From assembly GCA_002354035.1 (NCBI GenBank), contig DEKU01000007.1:5512-32874 (forward strand): 27,363 nt of DNA, written 5' to 3'. How positions within the stretch are numbered: the stretch's first letter is position 1; the number at the start of each line of letters is the position of its first letter. A program made the translations under genes and the position numbers. Positions 7,682 through 16,625 of this stretch are shown here, in pieces. The notes beneath the pieces were generated by a model. That model ran no database searches. It saw nothing but the letters and a program-made list of their open reading frames with translations, and was not told where the DNA came from. The DNA comes from Bacteroidales bacterium UBA2714 (GTDB lineage Bacteria; Bacteroidota; Bacteroidia; Bacteroidales; P3).

Positions 7682-7707
7682 CAAATTGAAATAATAAGGT
7701 GTTTGAC

Positions 7708-8577
<870 letters not shown>

Positions 8578-8590
8578 GCACCCACCTGCC

Positions 8591-9592
8591 GTGAAACCCC
8601 GTCTCGACACCCTGGCAGACCGCTGCCGCAATATGGCAGACCGCATGACCCACAGCCGCATGGCTCGCCGCATGCGTGTTGCGGTCTATCGCGGAGCCAT
8701 GCCCCGCAGCCAAGGAGTGCCCATCTACGACGTGGTGAGCTACATCTGGCGAGGCATCTTCAACGGCGACCTCTGGCGGGCGTCCAAGGGGCTGGCCTTT
8801 TCCTTCCTCTCTGCCCTGCCTCCGCTGCTCATCTTCATCTTCACCCTCATCGCCTTCCTGCCTTTCGACGGACTACAGGACGAACTGCTCTACGAACTGC
8901 AACTCATCGTGCCCGAAAAGATTTACGGTCCCTTGGCCAACACCATCAACGACGTCATGGGCCACAAGCACACCAGCCTCCTCTCCCTCGGCTCGGCGGC
9001 GTCGGTCATCTTTGCCGCCAACGGCCTTAACAGCATGATGTCCTATTTCTCCGGCCGCCATGAGGAGCAACGCTCCTTTGTGGTGCAATACCTCATCTGC
9101 ATCGCCCTGGTGTTCCTGCTCTACATCATGCTGGTACTGGTGCTGGTCCTCATCATCGGCTACAAAACCATCCTCATCTGGCTCTTCCGTTACGGCATTC
9201 TCATCCCCGGCTCCTTCACCCACATCATCATCAGCATTGGCCGCTGGGTGATACTGGTGGGGATGGCCCTGCTCACCATCAGCCTAATCTACTATCTCAT
9301 CCCCATGAAGAAACAACGTGTGGGCTTCTTCTCAGCCGGAGCCATCTTCTCCACCGGCATGTTCATCCTCCTCTCGTGGGGATTCAAAATCTACCTGGCC
9401 AACTTCAACCGCTACAACCTCCTCTACGGCTCTATCGGCACCCTGATGCTCATCATGCTCTGGTTGCTGGTCAACAGCTTCGTCGTCATGCTGGGCTACG
9501 AGCTCAACGTGGCCATAGCCACCGGCCGCGACCTGCGCTCACAACGCACACGGCGCTCACACCTCCTCCGCCACACAAAAAATCCCGAATAA
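8591..9592 (+). CDS. YihY/BrkB-family inner-membrane protein
   Basis: This 333-residue integral membrane protein has a basic cytoplasmic N-terminus followed by about six hydrophobic helices. The first follows the family mark DLWRASKGLAFSFLSALPPLL. Later segments include SLLSLGSAASVIFAANGLNSMM, a long helix at about 175-205, and a final pair ending MLGYELNVAIATG, which is typical of YihY/BrkB proteins (once misnamed ribonuclease BN). The function is not established. I used the GTG at 8591, 13 bases after nadC; the ATG at 8633 is a possible shorter start that keeps all helices. It is followed 47 bases later by the methyltransferase gene on the same strand. Confidence 0.85.
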   Translation: MKPRLDTLADRCRNMADRMTHSRMARRMRVAVYRGAMPRSQGVPIYDVVSYIWRGIFNGDLWRASKGLAFSFLSALPPLLIFIFTLIAFLPFDGLQDELLYELQLIVPEKIYGPLANTINDVMGHKHTSLLSLGSAASVIFAANGLNSMMSYFSGRHEEQRSFVVQYLICIALVFLLYIMLVLVLVLIIGYKTILIWLFRYGILIPGSFTHIIISIGRWVILVGMALLTISLIYYLIPMKKQRVGFFSAGAIFSTGMFILLSWGFKIYLANFNRYNLLYGSIGTLMLIMLWLLVNSFVVMLGYELNVAIATGRDLRSQRTRRSHLLRHTKNPE

Positions 9593-9639
9593 AGAAAAAA
9601 CACTCCTTTCACCTCATCTCAAATCTTAACAACAAGACA

Positions 9640-10881
9640 ATGATTATCCAGAAACAAAACGGCAAAGCCGTACCCGTGCAGAGCTCCAACAGAGAGAAAT
9701 TCAAAATGGTAGCCAAAACCATGATGGGCCTCGAGGAAGTCCTCGCCGACGAACTCCGCACCATCGGCGCCCAAAACATAGAGTGCATCAACCGCGCCGT
9801 ACTCTTCGAGGGCGACATGCGCACCCTCTACCGCGCCAACTACACCTGCCGCACCGCTCTGGCCATCCTCAAACCCTTTGCCGAGTTCGAGGCCAACAAC
9901 GACCAAGAGCTCTACGACCAGGTCTACCGCATCAAATGGGAGAAAATCCTCGACGTCGACTGCACCTTCATGATCGACAGCACCACCTCCGGCGACATCT
10001 TCACCCATTCCTACTACGCCGCCCTCAAAACCAAGGACGCCATCGTGGACCGCTTCCGCCGCAACTTCGGCCAGCGTCCCTCCATCGACACCGAAAACGC
10101 CGACTATAAATTCAACCTCCACATCCACGACAACCAAGTCACCCTCCTCATCAACTCCAGCGGCGAATCCCTCCACAAGCGCGGCTACCGCCAGGCCGTA
10201 GGCCTCGCACCCATCAACGAAGTCCTCGCAGCCGGCATGATCAAACTCACCGGATGGCAGTGCGACACCAACTTCTACGACCCCATGTGCGGCTCCGGCA
10301 CCCTTCTCATCGAGGCCGCCATGATGGCCATGAACATCCCGGCCCAGTATTACCGCGGCGACCGCTTCGCCTTCCGTCGCTGGAAAGAATTCAACCTCGG
10401 CGAATGGAAAAGCGTCAAACAAGAAGAAGACCGCAAAATCGGCTCCAACGATTTCGACCACGAAATATGGGGCAACGACATCGACCTCACCGTCCTCTCT
10501 CAAGCCGAGAAAAACCTCCAGTTCACCAAGCTCCACAAGGACGTGATGCTCTTCAACGGCTCCTTCGAAGACCAAGACCCACCCGAAGGCCGCACCCTCA
10601 TCGTCACCAATCCCCCCTACGGCGAACGCATCAAAATCGAGGACCTCAACGCCATGTACCAGCAACTCGGCGACACCTTCAAGCGCAAATACGGCAAAGA
10701 CTGCGAGGTATGGCTCATCAGCTCCGGCTTCGAAGCCCTCAAACACATCGGCCTCAAACCCTCCCAAAAGATACCCCTCCTCAACGGACAGCTCGACTGC
10801 CGGTTCCTCAAATTCGAACTTTTCGAGGGCTCACTCAAGGATAACCGAGCCGCACAAGCCAACAGTCCCGAAGCCGAATAA
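9640..10881 (+). CDS. rlmL: THUMP-domain class I SAM-dependent RNA methyltransferase (RlmL N-terminal type)
   Basis: The 413-residue protein probably methylates a guanine of 23S rRNA (m2G, as in the RlmL/YcbY N-terminal half). A ferredoxin-like/THUMP RNA-binding part covers about 20-180 (KTMMGLEEVLADELRTIGA, then the RGYRQAVGLAPINEVLAAGM junction). The Rossmann methyltransferase part has DPMCGSGTLLIEAA at 214-227 for SAM binding and the catalytic TNPPYGERI at 323-331. The second RlmK methyltransferase domain of the E. coli fusion is absent, as in many Bacteroidota and Firmicutes homologues. The longer frame from 9376 overlaps the previous gene out of frame with junk sequence, so I chose the ATG at 9640. 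The queG start lies three bases after its stop. Confidence 0.88.
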   Translation: MIIQKQNGKAVPVQSSNREKFKMVAKTMMGLEEVLADELRTIGAQNIECINRAVLFEGDMRTLYRANYTCRTALAILKPFAEFEANNDQELYDQVYRIKWEKILDVDCTFMIDSTTSGDIFTHSYYAALKTKDAIVDRFRRNFGQRPSIDTENADYKFNLHIHDNQVTLLINSSGESLHKRGYRQAVGLAPINEVLAAGMIKLTGWQCDTNFYDPMCGSGTLLIEAAMMAMNIPAQYYRGDRFAFRRWKEFNLGEWKSVKQEEDRKIGSNDFDHEIWGNDIDLTVLSQAEKNLQFTKLHKDVMLFNGSFEDQDPPEGRTLIVTNPPYGERIKIEDLNAMYQQLGDTFKRKYGKDCEVWLISSGFEALKHIGLKPSQKIPLLNGQLDCRFLKFELFEGSLKDNRAAQANSPEAE

Positions 10882-10884
10882 CCC

Positions 10885-11796
10885 GTGCACTCCCCCACCC
10901 TCTCCTCGTCGGCCGTCAAAGAGGCCGCCGCCGCTGTGGGTTTCGACGCCTGCGGCATAGCCGCCGCCACCCCTCTCTCCGAAGAGGAATGGGGCTATGC
11001 CGAATGGCTCCGCAACGGCTACCACGCCGACATGGCCTACATGGAACAGTACCGCGACCTCCGCGCCGACCCCTCCCTGCTCCTTCCCGGAGCCCAAAGC
11101 GTCATCGTCCTCCTCCTCGGCTACAAACCCTCTTGCCTGATGGAAGGCCCCGCCCGCATCGCACAATACGCCTACGGCGAAGACTACCACGAACGCATCA
11201 AACGGATGCTCTTCCAGCTCATCGCCGCCATCCAGCTCCAACACCCCGACTTCCAAGCCAAACCCTGTGTCGACACCGTCCCCATCAGCGACAAACAATG
11301 GGCCCTCCGAGCCGGCCTCGGCTGGATAGGGCGCAACACCCTCCTCGTCAACCCCACCTTAGGCAGCTACTGCAACATCGGCGAACTCGTCACCGCCTCC
11401 CCCGCCGACCACTACGACACACCCCTCTCCAACCGCTGCGCCGACTGCCACGCCTGTGTCGACGCCTGCCCCAACCACGCCATCACCCACACCGCCCACA
11501 CCCACATCCCCCTGCTCGACGCCACACGCTGCGCCTCCTACCACACCATCGAAAACCGTGCCGAAACCCTTCCGCCGCACATCCGCCTCTCCGGCTATGC
11601 CTTCGGCTGCGACTGCTGCCAACTCGTCTGCCCCTACAACCGGCAGGCCGCCGTCCGCTACACCCTCACCCCCGAGCGCAAAGCCCAGCTCGAAGCCCTT
11701 GCCGAAGCCGACCCCGCCGCCTTCCGCCGCTTCACCAAACACTCTGCCCTCAACCGCATCCGCCACTCCCAATGGCGCCGCAATCAAGATTCGTAA
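10885..11796 (+). CDS. queG: Epoxyqueuosine reductase (tRNA queuosine synthesis)
   Basis: QueG performs the last step of queuosine synthesis, reducing epoxyqueuosine in tRNA with a cobalamin cofactor and two [4Fe-4S] clusters. The 303-residue protein has a catalytic-type Asp130 (CVDTVP), the family mark AGLGWIGRNTLLVNP, and cluster ligands CADCHACVDACP (185-196), Cys216, and GCDCCQLVCPYN (241-252). The C-terminal HEAT-like part of E. coli QueG is missing, which is normal for shorter homologues. The start is a GTG at 10885, three bases after the methyltransferase stop, so translational coupling is likely. Its 3' end overlaps the convergent unknown gene by 13 bases. Both of these last two genes modify RNA bases. 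Confidence 0.93.
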   Translation: MHSPTLSSSAVKEAAAAVGFDACGIAAATPLSEEEWGYAEWLRNGYHADMAYMEQYRDLRADPSLLLPGAQSVIVLLLGYKPSCLMEGPARIAQYAYGEDYHERIKRMLFQLIAAIQLQHPDFQAKPCVDTVPISDKQWALRAGLGWIGRNTLLVNPTLGSYCNIGELVTASPADHYDTPLSNRCADCHACVDACPNHAITHTAHTHIPLLDATRCASYHTIENRAETLPPHIRLSGYAFGCDCCQLVCPYNRQAAVRYTLTPERKAQLEALAEADPAAFRRFTKHSALNRIRHSQWRRNQDS

Positions 11797-12323
11797 AACA
11801 ACTTTTTCACAAAAAGCACCATGGCCAGGATACCCGCCAGTGCACCAGTCATAAACCAGCCGCCCCCGCCGTGGGGATGAGCGGCCACATAATGGCTCCA
11901 CCTGCCCCGGCGGTCCAACACATCGACTTCATAAACCCTTACTCTCACCTGCCTCACCCGACCCACCTCCGAGTCGTCCATCACCCGGTCATAGTCGTCG
12001 CGGCTAATCCACACCCGCACACTGTCGTACTGCTCCTTTGGCCACACCTGTGGCACTGCAAAGTCGGCATAAAACTCCGCCTGCACATCATACATCGACA
12101 TGCAGCCATAAGCCATCCCCAGCAGCAACTTCGAACCGGGAAACACATCCTTCTTGACCGTATTCTCAAAGCGGCTGGCCGTTGTGCTCAACGACACAAG
12201 ATACCCCGGCTTGGCCGGAAAAAAGAACAGCACCATACACACCGCCGACACCACACCCAGCAGCATCACCACCCACCACCTTCTCACTCCGCCCTTCGTC
12301 TTCAAACTGTCGTCACCATTCAT
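11784..12323 (-). CDS. Unknown two-helix membrane protein, partner of the radical SAM gene
   Basis: I do not recognise this 179-residue protein. It has a short charged N-terminus, a hydrophobic helix at about 16-36 (WWVVMLLGVVSAVCMVLFFF), a mostly polar domain of about 120 residues (37-155), and a second helix at about 156-172 before a short KKLFYES tail. By the positive-inside pattern both ends are probably cytoplasmic and the middle domain periplasmic. The ATG overlaps the stop of the radical SAM gene as ATGA, so the two are translated together. The 3' end overlaps queG on the opposite strand by 13 bases. The overlap suggests a joint role with the radical SAM protein, but nothing in the sequence says what it is. 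Confidence 0.75.
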   Translation of the reverse strand: MNGDDSLKTKGGVRRWWVVMLLGVVSAVCMVLFFFPAKPGYLVSLSTTASRFENTVKKDVFPGSKLLLGMAYGCMSMYDVQAEFYADFAVPQVWPKEQYDSVRVWISRDDYDRVMDDSEVGRVRQVRVRVYEVDVLDRRGRWSHYVAAHPHGGGGWFMTGALAGILAMVLFVKKLFYES

Positions 12324-14215
12324 CTTCTTGTCTTTTTGTTCGTTTTATGCGTCCTCGATCCTTGCAAGCCGGGAAACCAACTCCGCACCGGCCTGTCAAG
12401 TCCCAACCCGTTCATATAGTTATACGTCGCCGTGCGCAGGCCGCGTCCTACCTCCTCAATATCATAGTCAAACTGCGGGCCTCCCACCGCCGGTTCCCAA
12501 TCCACCTCATTATTGCAGAAGGCATTCGGCTCCCGGTCCAGCCGCCGTGCGCCGTACCGCTCGGGGTTCTGGCCCGAAGGACTGTGGCACGTCATGGCAT
12601 AGCGGTGCCAAAACGCGCTCTGCACAATCCCCTCGTCGAACATCCGGCGCACCGTGTCCAGCGCGTCGAGAGTCTCCTGCAACGTCTCCGTCGGGAAACC
12701 GTACATCAAATACGTATGCACCATGATACCCGCGTCGCGGAAATGGCGGCACGCCTCAACCGTCTGCTCAATCGTCACCCCCTTGTCCATCAGTCGCAAT
12801 AGCCTGTCCGACGCCACCTCCAGTCCCCCGCTCACGGCCACACATCCCGCCCTCGCCAGCTTGCTGCACAGCTCGGCCGTATAAGCCTTCTCGAAACGGA
12901 TATTGCCCCAAAAAGTCATCGTCAGCCCGCGCCGCAACAACTCGTCGCACACCTCGCCCAGCAGCCTGGGCGGCAGCGCCTCGTCCACAAAATGGAACCC
13001 GCCGCACCCCGTCTGCGCCACCACCCGCTCCATCGTGTCCACCACCTGCGCAGCCGTCGGGGCCACAAAACGCCCTATATAGTCCAGACCCGTGTCGCAA
13101 AACGCACATCGGTGCCAATAGCAGCCGTGCGCCATCATCAGCTTGTTCCAACGGCCGTCGCTCCACAGGCGGTGCATCGGGTTGGTCATATCGGCTGTGG
13201 AGACATACAAATGCAGCGGCAACCCGCCAAAGTCTGGCTCGCCGTTGGCCACCACCTCGCTGGCGTTCAGCAGCTCCCACACCACCGTACCGTCGGCTCG
13301 CCGCCACATGGTGCGCACCAGCTCCTGCTCCGTGCTCTGCCCCGCCACAAACTCGGCGATGCGCCGCAGGGGCAGTTCGCCGTCGTCGAGGGTGATGAAA
13401 TCACAATAGTTAAACACCCGGTCGTCGCGCAGCTGCCGCCACTCCGTATTCACAAAGCCTCCTCCCACACACACCGCTGGCCACGGCCATCCATACCTCA
13501 GCACCACGTCGCCGTCATGCCGGGTCCCGTCGCCTCCACGGCGGCATTTAATCCATCCGCCGCAGCGCAACGCCCCGTACAGACAGCCCGGAAACGGAAC
13601 CGAGAAACAAACCACATCGGGCCGCTCGCGCTCCAAATGCGCCTCCAGCAGCCCCCTCATCAGCTCATCCACAGGCGTGGGGTCGGCCCAGAGCGCTCGG
13701 TGCAACTCGTCGAACATAGGGGCATAGGCCGCCAGCTGCTCGGCATAATTCACAAGGCCGAAATGGGGGTCTACCCCTTTGCGCACCGCGTCGGCCACCT
13801 CCTCAACAAACAGCGTGGCCATATAGCGCGCCCGGTCCGTGATGCCCGCATTGCCAAAAGCCCAATCCATATCCTCAGCCTGTCTCATCCTCCGCCCCTC
13901 GGGCAGCAGACTTCCATTCACAATGCGCCACGCCACCGACTCGTCGCCGCCGCGCAAAAAACGCATCACCGGCTCCACCACCTCGGCGGCCTGCAACAGC
14001 ACCCCCGCCACACGTCCGCTGCCTCCGCCGTCGGCCGCCCACCGGGCAGCCCGGCGCAGCCAGTCGGCACACATCATGCGGTCCACCAGCTCAATACCCA
14101 AGTCGGCCTGGGCCACCTCGTAGCCACACCCCTCCAAATACCCTTTCAGCACCGCCGTGGCGGGGTAGGGAGTGTTGAGCTGTGTGAGCGGTGGGGTTAT
14201 CAACAACAATTTCAT
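12320..14215 (-). CDS. B12-binding-type radical SAM protein of unknown function
   Basis: The 631-residue protein begins like a B12-binding-domain radical SAM enzyme: MKLLLITPPLTQLNTPYPAT, then KGYLEGCGYEVAQADLGIE. A cobalamin-type Rossmann region continues to about 290 (RPDVVCFSVPFPG, CVGGGFVNTEWRQL). The iron-sulfur motif is HGCYWHRCAFCD, with Cys365, Cys370 and Cys373 spaced CX4CX2C rather than the usual CX3CX2C. Then come GFHFVDEALPP, NIRFEKAYTAELC, SGGLEVASDRLLRLMDKGV and YLMYGFPTET, typical of a conserved family whose reaction I do not know. No DxHxxG cobalamin motif is visible, so B12 binding is uncertain. The open frame extends to 14368, but the ATG at 14215 gives the family start. It is divergent from the TPR-like gene and overlaps the small membrane-protein gene by four bases. 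Confidence 0.85.
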   Translation of the reverse strand: MKLLLITPPLTQLNTPYPATAVLKGYLEGCGYEVAQADLGIELVDRMMCADWLRRAARWAADGGGSGRVAGVLLQAAEVVEPVMRFLRGGDESVAWRIVNGSLLPEGRRMRQAEDMDWAFGNAGITDRARYMATLFVEEVADAVRKGVDPHFGLVNYAEQLAAYAPMFDELHRALWADPTPVDELMRGLLEAHLERERPDVVCFSVPFPGCLYGALRCGGWIKCRRGGDGTRHDGDVVLRYGWPWPAVCVGGGFVNTEWRQLRDDRVFNYCDFITLDDGELPLRRIAEFVAGQSTEQELVRTMWRRADGTVVWELLNASEVVANGEPDFGGLPLHLYVSTADMTNPMHRLWSDGRWNKLMMAHGCYWHRCAFCDTGLDYIGRFVAPTAAQVVDTMERVVAQTGCGGFHFVDEALPPRLLGEVCDELLRRGLTMTFWGNIRFEKAYTAELCSKLARAGCVAVSGGLEVASDRLLRLMDKGVTIEQTVEACRHFRDAGIMVHTYLMYGFPTETLQETLDALDTVRRMFDEGIVQSAFWHRYAMTCHSPSGQNPERYGARRLDREPNAFCNNEVDWEPAVGGPQFDYDIEEVGRGLRTATYNYMNGLGLDRPVRSWFPGLQGSRTHKTNKKTRR

Positions 14216-14279
14216 ACTGTAACGAGACAAACTGGCAAACTTTAAAACCACTAAACGCCAAAGAATAAAAAATATTGTG

Positions 14280-14287
14280 TATCTTTG
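14280..14287 (+). promoter_or_regulatory. -7 promoter element of the TPR-like gene
   Basis: TATCTTTG matches TAnnTTTG exactly and lies 55 bases before the ATG at 14343. I see no TTG at the expected -33 position. The radical SAM gene starts on the other strand 65 bases away. Confidence 0.45.
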
Positions 14288-14342
14288 CAGCGTCAACAAA
14301 ACAACAACACCCGGTGCCCACAGCCCATAAACACTTGTCAAC

Positions 14343-15158
14343 ATGAAACAAATCATCCCCCTCGTCATTGCCGCAGCCTGTGGCCTCAGCCTCTCGGCGC
14401 AGTCCTTTTCCGACTCGTTCTACGACGCCCTGAACAGCGACAACCTAACCCAGCAGCGCAGCATCCTGGCCCAATGGTCGGAGTCGTCGCCCGACGACAT
14501 CGACCTCCACATAGCCCGCTTCAACCACTACATCAACCGTTGCATGTCCACGGCCGACAACCCCGCCGCAGCCGACGCCCTGGCCGACAGCGGCCTGGCC
14601 GTGATCGACCGTGCCATCAACCTCTTCCCCGACCGCCTCGACCTGCGGTTCGGCAAAATCTTCTTCCTTGGCGAGATACGCCAATGGCAGCCCTTCGCCG
14701 ACGAAATCATCACCACCCTCAACCGCTCCGAAAGCATCGGCCACCGCTGGCAATACCCCAACTTCGACCAAGGCGGCCGCCAGCTCATCATCGAAGGCGT
14801 GCAGGACTATCTCTACACCCTCTACGAGGCCAGCCAGGCCGCTCCCGCCGACGGCAGTCCCGCCGCCCAGGCCTCCCTCACCCCTGCCCAGACCGACGTC
14901 ATGCCCCACATACGCCGCGTGGCCCTCCGCGCTGCTCAGCTCTTCCCCGCCGAACCCTCGTTCCTCTCATCGCTGGCCTACACCTACATTGCCGAGGCCG
15001 ACTACCCCACCGCCCTGCGCCACCTGAACCGTGCCGAGCAGCTCGCCCCCAACGACCCCGCCATACTACAACAGCTGGTGGACATCCACACCCGCATGAA
15101 AAACACAAAGCAGGCCAACATCTATCGGACACGGCTCGCGGAGCAAACCCGCCCTTGA
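14343..15158 (+). CDS. Secreted TPR-like protein of unknown function
   Basis: This 271-residue protein has a clear signal peptide (MKQIIPLVIAAACGLSLSAQS) with no lipobox Cys, so it is probably periplasmic or secreted. The remainder is predicted helical. The C-terminal part (about 195-270) reads as tetratricopeptide-like repeats: AAQLFPAEPSFLSSLAYTYI, then YPTALRHLNRAEQLAPNDPA. The middle section resembles TPR helices more loosely (GLAVIDRAINLFPDRLDLRF). TPR proteins usually mediate protein contacts, and the partner is unknown. It is transcribed alone on the plus strand, divergent from the radical SAM operon and followed by an AT-rich tract. Function cannot be assigned. Confidence 0.8.
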   Translation: MKQIIPLVIAAACGLSLSAQSFSDSFYDALNSDNLTQQRSILAQWSESSPDDIDLHIARFNHYINRCMSTADNPAAADALADSGLAVIDRAINLFPDRLDLRFGKIFFLGEIRQWQPFADEIITTLNRSESIGHRWQYPNFDQGGRQLIIEGVQDYLYTLYEASQAAPADGSPAAQASLTPAQTDVMPHIRRVALRAAQLFPAEPSFLSSLAYTYIAEADYPTALRHLNRAEQLAPNDPAILQQLVDIHTRMKNTKQANIYRTRLAEQTRP

Positions 15159-15184
15159 TCCGATATTTATTATACATTTTGTTT

Positions 15185-15214
15185 CTATTTATACTCTATT
15201 TATACTCTATTTTG
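15185..15214 (+). repeat. AT-rich 11-bp tandem repeat
   Basis: CTATTTATACT occurs twice in tandem (15185-15195 and 15196-15206) and is followed by a partial third copy, CTATTTTG. It lies 26 bases past the stop of the TPR-like gene. Its function is unknown; it may be a slippage product. Confidence 0.7.
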
Positions 15215-15244
15215 TTTCTTGACAAGAATCAAAGTATAAGCCAA

Positions 15245-15268
15245 GCATAGGCCAACAGGCGCCTATGC
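15245..15268. repeat. Inverted repeat, 8-bp stem
   Basis: GCATAGGC (15245-15252) and GCCTATGC (15261-15268) form a perfect 8-bp stem with an 8-base loop, between the convergent TPR-like and acyltransferase genes. It has no U tract on either side, so it is a poor intrinsic terminator, but it may end or protect transcripts. The remaining bases to 15413 are GC-rich with no recognisable gene. Confidence 0.5.
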
Positions 15269-15413
15269 AACTACGGCGATGCCTTGTCGCGGTGCCGCTG
15301 GCCCCGGGCTGCGGGGCTGCGGCATGGGCTGCGCAAAAAAGAGTCAGGGATTCTGGACCTAAGCAGCAGAGGCAGTGCGCCGATGCCCGGTGGCAGCGGC
15401 GGGCGCGGCAGGG

Positions 15414-16190
15414 CTACCACTGACGGGTGACCCCGTGGCGCACCACTGCGGCAGGATTGCCGGCAATGACGGTGTGGGGCTCGAGAAAGGTGCCGTGGAC
15501 ACAGCTCATGGCCCCGACGGTGGTGTGCGGCGGGAGGGTGGTGCCTTTGAGCAGCACGACGTGGCAGCCCAGCCACACGTGGTCGGCCACCTGGATGGGG
15601 CGGTCGGGGTTGCAGTGGCGGCCCTGGCTGTCGAAAAGCGGGTGCTGGTCGGTGTCCATCAGGGTGCAGCACCAGGAGGTCTGCACATGGGGGCCGAAAA
15701 CGATGGAATGGTTGCACACGATGAGGGACGAGGGGCCGAGGTTGAAATGATGACCCAGCGAGAGGCTGCCAGAGGGCGACACGTCGATGCTGGACCCCGC
15801 ACCGATGGCACACTCGCCATAGATGTGGAGGGTGCCGCGCAGGTTGAGGAGGGTGCGGTGGTGGCGGAAATCGGTTTGCTGGCAGGTGTTGAAGCCTATC
15901 TTCACCAGCCCCACACGCAGTGCGGAGGGGTGCAGCTCGATGCGGCCCGAGAGGTTGAGGAGCTTGGTGCGGTGGGAGACGAGCAGGGGGAGACGGCGGG
16001 CCTGGCTGAAGGGCAGAAGGCTGAAATTGAGCCACACGCTGCGCGGAAAGGCAAGGATGTAGCGCCAAAGGGCCAGCCGTTTGAGGCGGTGGCGCTCGCG
16101 GCGGTCGGCATCGGGGTGCGGAGCGCGGGGTGAGGGCGGTTCAGCAGCCGGGTGGGCAGCGGGCGGGGTTGAGGGATGGGTGGGGTTCAT
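15414..16190 (-). CDS. Left-handed beta-helix (hexapeptide-repeat) acyltransferase
   Basis: The 258-residue protein looks like a hexapeptide-repeat O-acetyl or other acyltransferase of the kind that decorates polysaccharides. After a proline-rich, low-complexity N-terminus (1-30) comes a basic/hydrophobic stretch (RLALWRYILAFPRSVWLNF), then hexad repeats from about residue 100: LHIYGECAIGAGSSIDVSPS, FNLGPSSLIVCNHSIVFG, a loop with DTDQHP and IQVADHVWLGCHVVLLKG, THLPP-like turns, and a final VIAGNPAAVV. That ending is typical of the family. I start at the ATG at 16190 because it is the only Met before the core. It lies just nine bases after the ferredoxin terminator's U tract, so the promoter or the true start is unclear. 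Confidence 0.82.
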   Translation of the reverse strand: MNPTHPSTPPAAHPAAEPPSPRAPHPDADRRERHRLKRLALWRYILAFPRSVWLNFSLLPFSQARRLPLLVSHRTKLLNLSGRIELHPSALRVGLVKIGFNTCQQTDFRHHRTLLNLRGTLHIYGECAIGAGSSIDVSPSGSLSLGHHFNLGPSSLIVCNHSIVFGPHVQTSWCCTLMDTDQHPLFDSQGRHCNPDRPIQVADHVWLGCHVVLLKGTTLPPHTTVGAMSCVHGTFLEPHTVIAGNPAAVVRHGVTRQW

Positions 16191-16198
16191 GGTACGGG

Positions 16199-16231
16199 AA
16201 AAAGAAAAGCCCCGCCGGATGGAGGCAGGGC
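16199..16231 (-). terminator. Rho-independent terminator after the ferredoxin gene
   Basis: On the minus strand GCCCTGCC (16231 to 16224), a 7-base loop, and GGCGGGGC (16216 to 16209) form a GC-rich stem with one mismatch, followed by TTTTCTTTTT. It starts 25 bases past the ferredoxin stop and ends nine bases before the acyltransferase ATG. Confidence 0.85.
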
Positions 16232-16255
16232 ATAACTTGATCATCATTGAAGCGA

Positions 16256-16423
16256 TTAGCCTTCGACGATAGCACCGGTGGGGCAAGCACCAGCGCAGGT
16301 GCCGCAGCTGACGCAAGCGTCAGCGTCGATTTTGTAGATGTCGCCCTCGGAGATAGCTCCGACGGGGCACTGGTCGATGCAAGTACCGCAAGCAACGCAG
16401 ATGTCAGTGATTTTGTAAGCCAT
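16256..16423 (-). CDS. 2[4Fe-4S] ferredoxin (clostridial type)
   Basis: This 55-residue soluble electron carrier is shorter than usual ORF cut-offs but unmistakable. It begins MAYKITDICVACGTC and carries two ligand sets, CVACGTCIDQCP (9-20) and CVSCGTCAGACP (38-49), each followed by the usual GAI turn. Each set gives the CX2CX2CX3C pattern for a low-potential [4Fe-4S] cluster. It likely serves pyruvate:ferredoxin oxidoreductase and similar enzymes in an anaerobe. It is a single-gene unit with a TAnnTTTG promoter 33 bases upstream and a strong terminator downstream. The ATG at 16423 is the only sensible start. Confidence 0.96.
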   Translation of the reverse strand: MAYKITDICVACGTCIDQCPVGAISEGDIYKIDADACVSCGTCAGACPTGAIVEG

Positions 16424-16455
16424 TTTTATCTATTTTTAGGGTTAATAACGTGGTG

Positions 16456-16463
16456 CAAAAGTA
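16456..16463 (-). promoter_or_regulatory. -7 promoter element of the ferredoxin gene
   Basis: TACTTTTG (16463 to 16456, minus strand) fits TAnnTTTG. Transcription near 16449 would give a leader of about 26 bases. No clear -33 TTG is at the expected distance. Confidence 0.5.
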
Positions 16464-16625
16464 CAACTTTTTTCGGACATAGAGAGTTTTTTTTATCAGC
16501 AAGGGCGGGAAAGAGTGTTTAGTGCCTGATAGTCTGACAGGTGGATGGTAATAAAAAACAATTTCCGACAACGGCGTGCACAACACTAAAGCGAGGGTTG
16601 CTGTCTTCTTTTGGACTTTTTCCAG

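Noticed and set aside
11802..11816. CTTTTT/AAAAAG hairpin between queG and the convergent membrane-protein gene
   Set aside because: It has only A-T pairs and a 3-base loop, and lies within the coding end of the minus-strand gene (VKKLF). It is too weak for an intrinsic terminator.
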